Source of the DNA: Streptomyces bikiniensis
Lineage (GTDB): Bacteria > Actinomycetota > Actinomycetes > Streptomycetales > Streptomycetaceae
Reading direction: 5' to 3'
Length of the DNA stretch: 6,621 nt
NCBI GenBank assembly: GCA_000716465.1
Contig: JNWL01000093.1
Location: 1 to 6,621, forward strand
Shown here: piece after piece, positions 6,324 to 6,621 of the stretch
How the letters are laid out: each line of letters starts with the position of its first letter
Position numbering within the stretch: position 1 is the first letter of the stretch
The notes under the pieces: model-generated
The model's database searches: none
Seen by the model: the letters and a program-made list of their open reading frames with translations, nothing else
What the model was told of the DNA's origin: nothing
Position numbers and translations under genes: made by a program

Positions 6324-6344
6324 TGGGCTCCGGAGGGGGCTCTT
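6299..6344 (-). terminator. Long-loop hairpin ending the M15-like gene
   Basis: Arms 6299-6309 and 6334-6344 pair over 11 positions with a 24-base loop. The single imperfect position is a G-U pair in minus-strand RNA but an A-C mismatch in plus-strand RNA, which points to a role on the minus strand. The 3' arm ends in UUCUU. It begins about 20 bases past the M15-like stop codon and separates that gene from the GH101 gene. The large loop is unusual for a terminator. Confidence 0.5.
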
Positions 6345-6360
6345 CGGCCGTTCCCGGCCG
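6345..6360 (-). terminator. Small CGGCCG hairpin after the M15-like stop codon
   Basis: CGGCCG at 6345-6350 and 6355-6360 can form a 6-bp stem with a 4-base loop, 4 bases beyond the stop codon at 6364. It directly abuts the larger hairpin at 6299-6344, and the two probably work together. Alone it would be a marginal call in GC-rich DNA. Confidence 0.4.
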
Positions 6361-6363
6361 GGG

Positions 6364-6621
6364 TCAGCAGCCGCCGCAGTTGTAGAAGGTCACGTCCCAG
6401 TGGTTGCCCTCGTCGGCGTAGACGTTGCCCGCGCCGGACCTCCACTGCGGGGCCCCGTCGCCGCGCACGCCGATGTAGGTGAAGGTGTTCTTGATGTAGT
6501 TCCCGAGGCAGGTGTACTTGCCGAAGTCCAGCTTGTAGCCGTTCCAGTGGGAGTACGTGCCGCCCGCGTGCCCGGTCTCGGTGCCGCCGGTGATGTTGAG
6601 GGCGCAGCCGCTGGCGCTCCT
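6364..6621 (-). CDS. C-terminal part of a probable secreted M15-like zinc peptidase, partial
   Basis: The frame is open from the right window edge to a TGA at 6366-6364, giving 85 C-terminal residues; the start lies outside. Counting from the first visible residue, YSHWNGYKLDF holds H25, G28 and D32, the HxxGxxxD zinc motif of M15 (D-Ala-D-Ala carboxypeptidase/VanX) peptidases. ADEGNHWDV holds E71, H74 and W75, the ExxHW motif with the general-base Glu and third zinc ligand. The 7-residue H-D and 3-residue E-H spacings equal those of VanX (H116-D123, E181-H184). An extra His (H18) sits in TETGHAGG. Four cysteines (6, 38, 82, 85) suggest an exported, disulphide-bonded protein; the chain ends NCGGC. 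Likely targets are peptidoglycan stem peptides, but substrate cannot be told from this part. I do not recognise the exact protein. It is co-directional with the GH101 gene, 132 bases upstream. Confidence 0.7.
   Translation of the reverse strand, partial: RSASGCALNITGGTETGHAGGTYSHWNGYKLDFGKYTCLGNYIKNTFTYIGVRGDGAPQWRSGAGNVYADEGNHWDVTFYNCGGC

Noticed and set aside
6310..6325. A DasR-type (dre) operator upstream of the GH101 gene
   Set aside because: GGTTAGTCCA resembles half of the dre consensus, but it needs a one-base deletion and a substitution and lacks the symmetrical second half. It is kept only as a weak idea under the direct repeat.
1..6621. CRISPR array, tRNA, rRNA, insertion sequence or attachment site
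   Set aside because: No spaced repeat arrays, cloverleaf sequences, transposase genes or terminal inverted repeats were seen on either strand.

Overview
The window looks like chromosomal DNA from a Streptomyces-type actinomycete. It is very GC-rich, codon third positions are almost all G or C, and long open frames lie antisense to every gene, as expected at this base composition. The intergenic hairpins are long, GC-rich and mostly lack U-tracts. The acyl-CoA carboxylase proteins match, from memory, the Streptomyces AccB/AccE type closely.

Layout, left to right. (1) Positions 1-106, plus strand: last 34 codons of a protein resembling the CvnD GTPase-like component of actinobacterial conservons. 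(2) Positions 107-285: convergent gap with two strong hairpins (145-176 and 207-249). (3) Minus-strand operon accB-accE (2088 down to 286): carboxyltransferase beta subunit and small epsilon subunit of an acyl-CoA carboxylase. Ile420 marks the type that accepts acetyl-CoA, so its likely main job is malonyl-CoA supply. (4) Positions 2089-2349: accB upstream region plus two hairpins that end the next gene. (5) Minus strand 6231-2350: a 1293-residue secreted GH101 endo-alpha-N-acetylgalactosaminidase with both catalytic residues and a C-terminal chain of binding modules ending in NEW3 and NPCBM. (6) Positions 6232-6363: candidate promoter, an 8-bp direct repeat and two hairpins. (7) Positions 6364-6621, minus strand: C-terminal 85 residues of a protein with the zinc-ligand pattern of M15 peptidases; its start lies beyond the window.

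Functionally, accB-accE is primary metabolism: with a biotinylated alpha subunit encoded elsewhere it makes malonyl-CoA (and methylmalonyl-CoA) for fatty acids and polyketides. The GH101 enzyme is an exported O-glycan-releasing hydrolase, and the M15-like protein is probably an exported wall or peptide hydrolase. The last two are co-directional but separated by hairpins, so they are probably independent transcription units. The carboxylase-conservon arrangement agrees with what I recall of the S. coelicolor SCO5535-SCO5544 region, so the GH101 gene may be an accessory gene beside conserved core genes.

I did not find a clearly new multi-gene system. The most interesting points are the GH101 enzyme, with its short active-site loop and module set, and its upstream region; the possible leaderless starts of accB and the GH101 gene; and the compact M15-like domain cut by the window edge.
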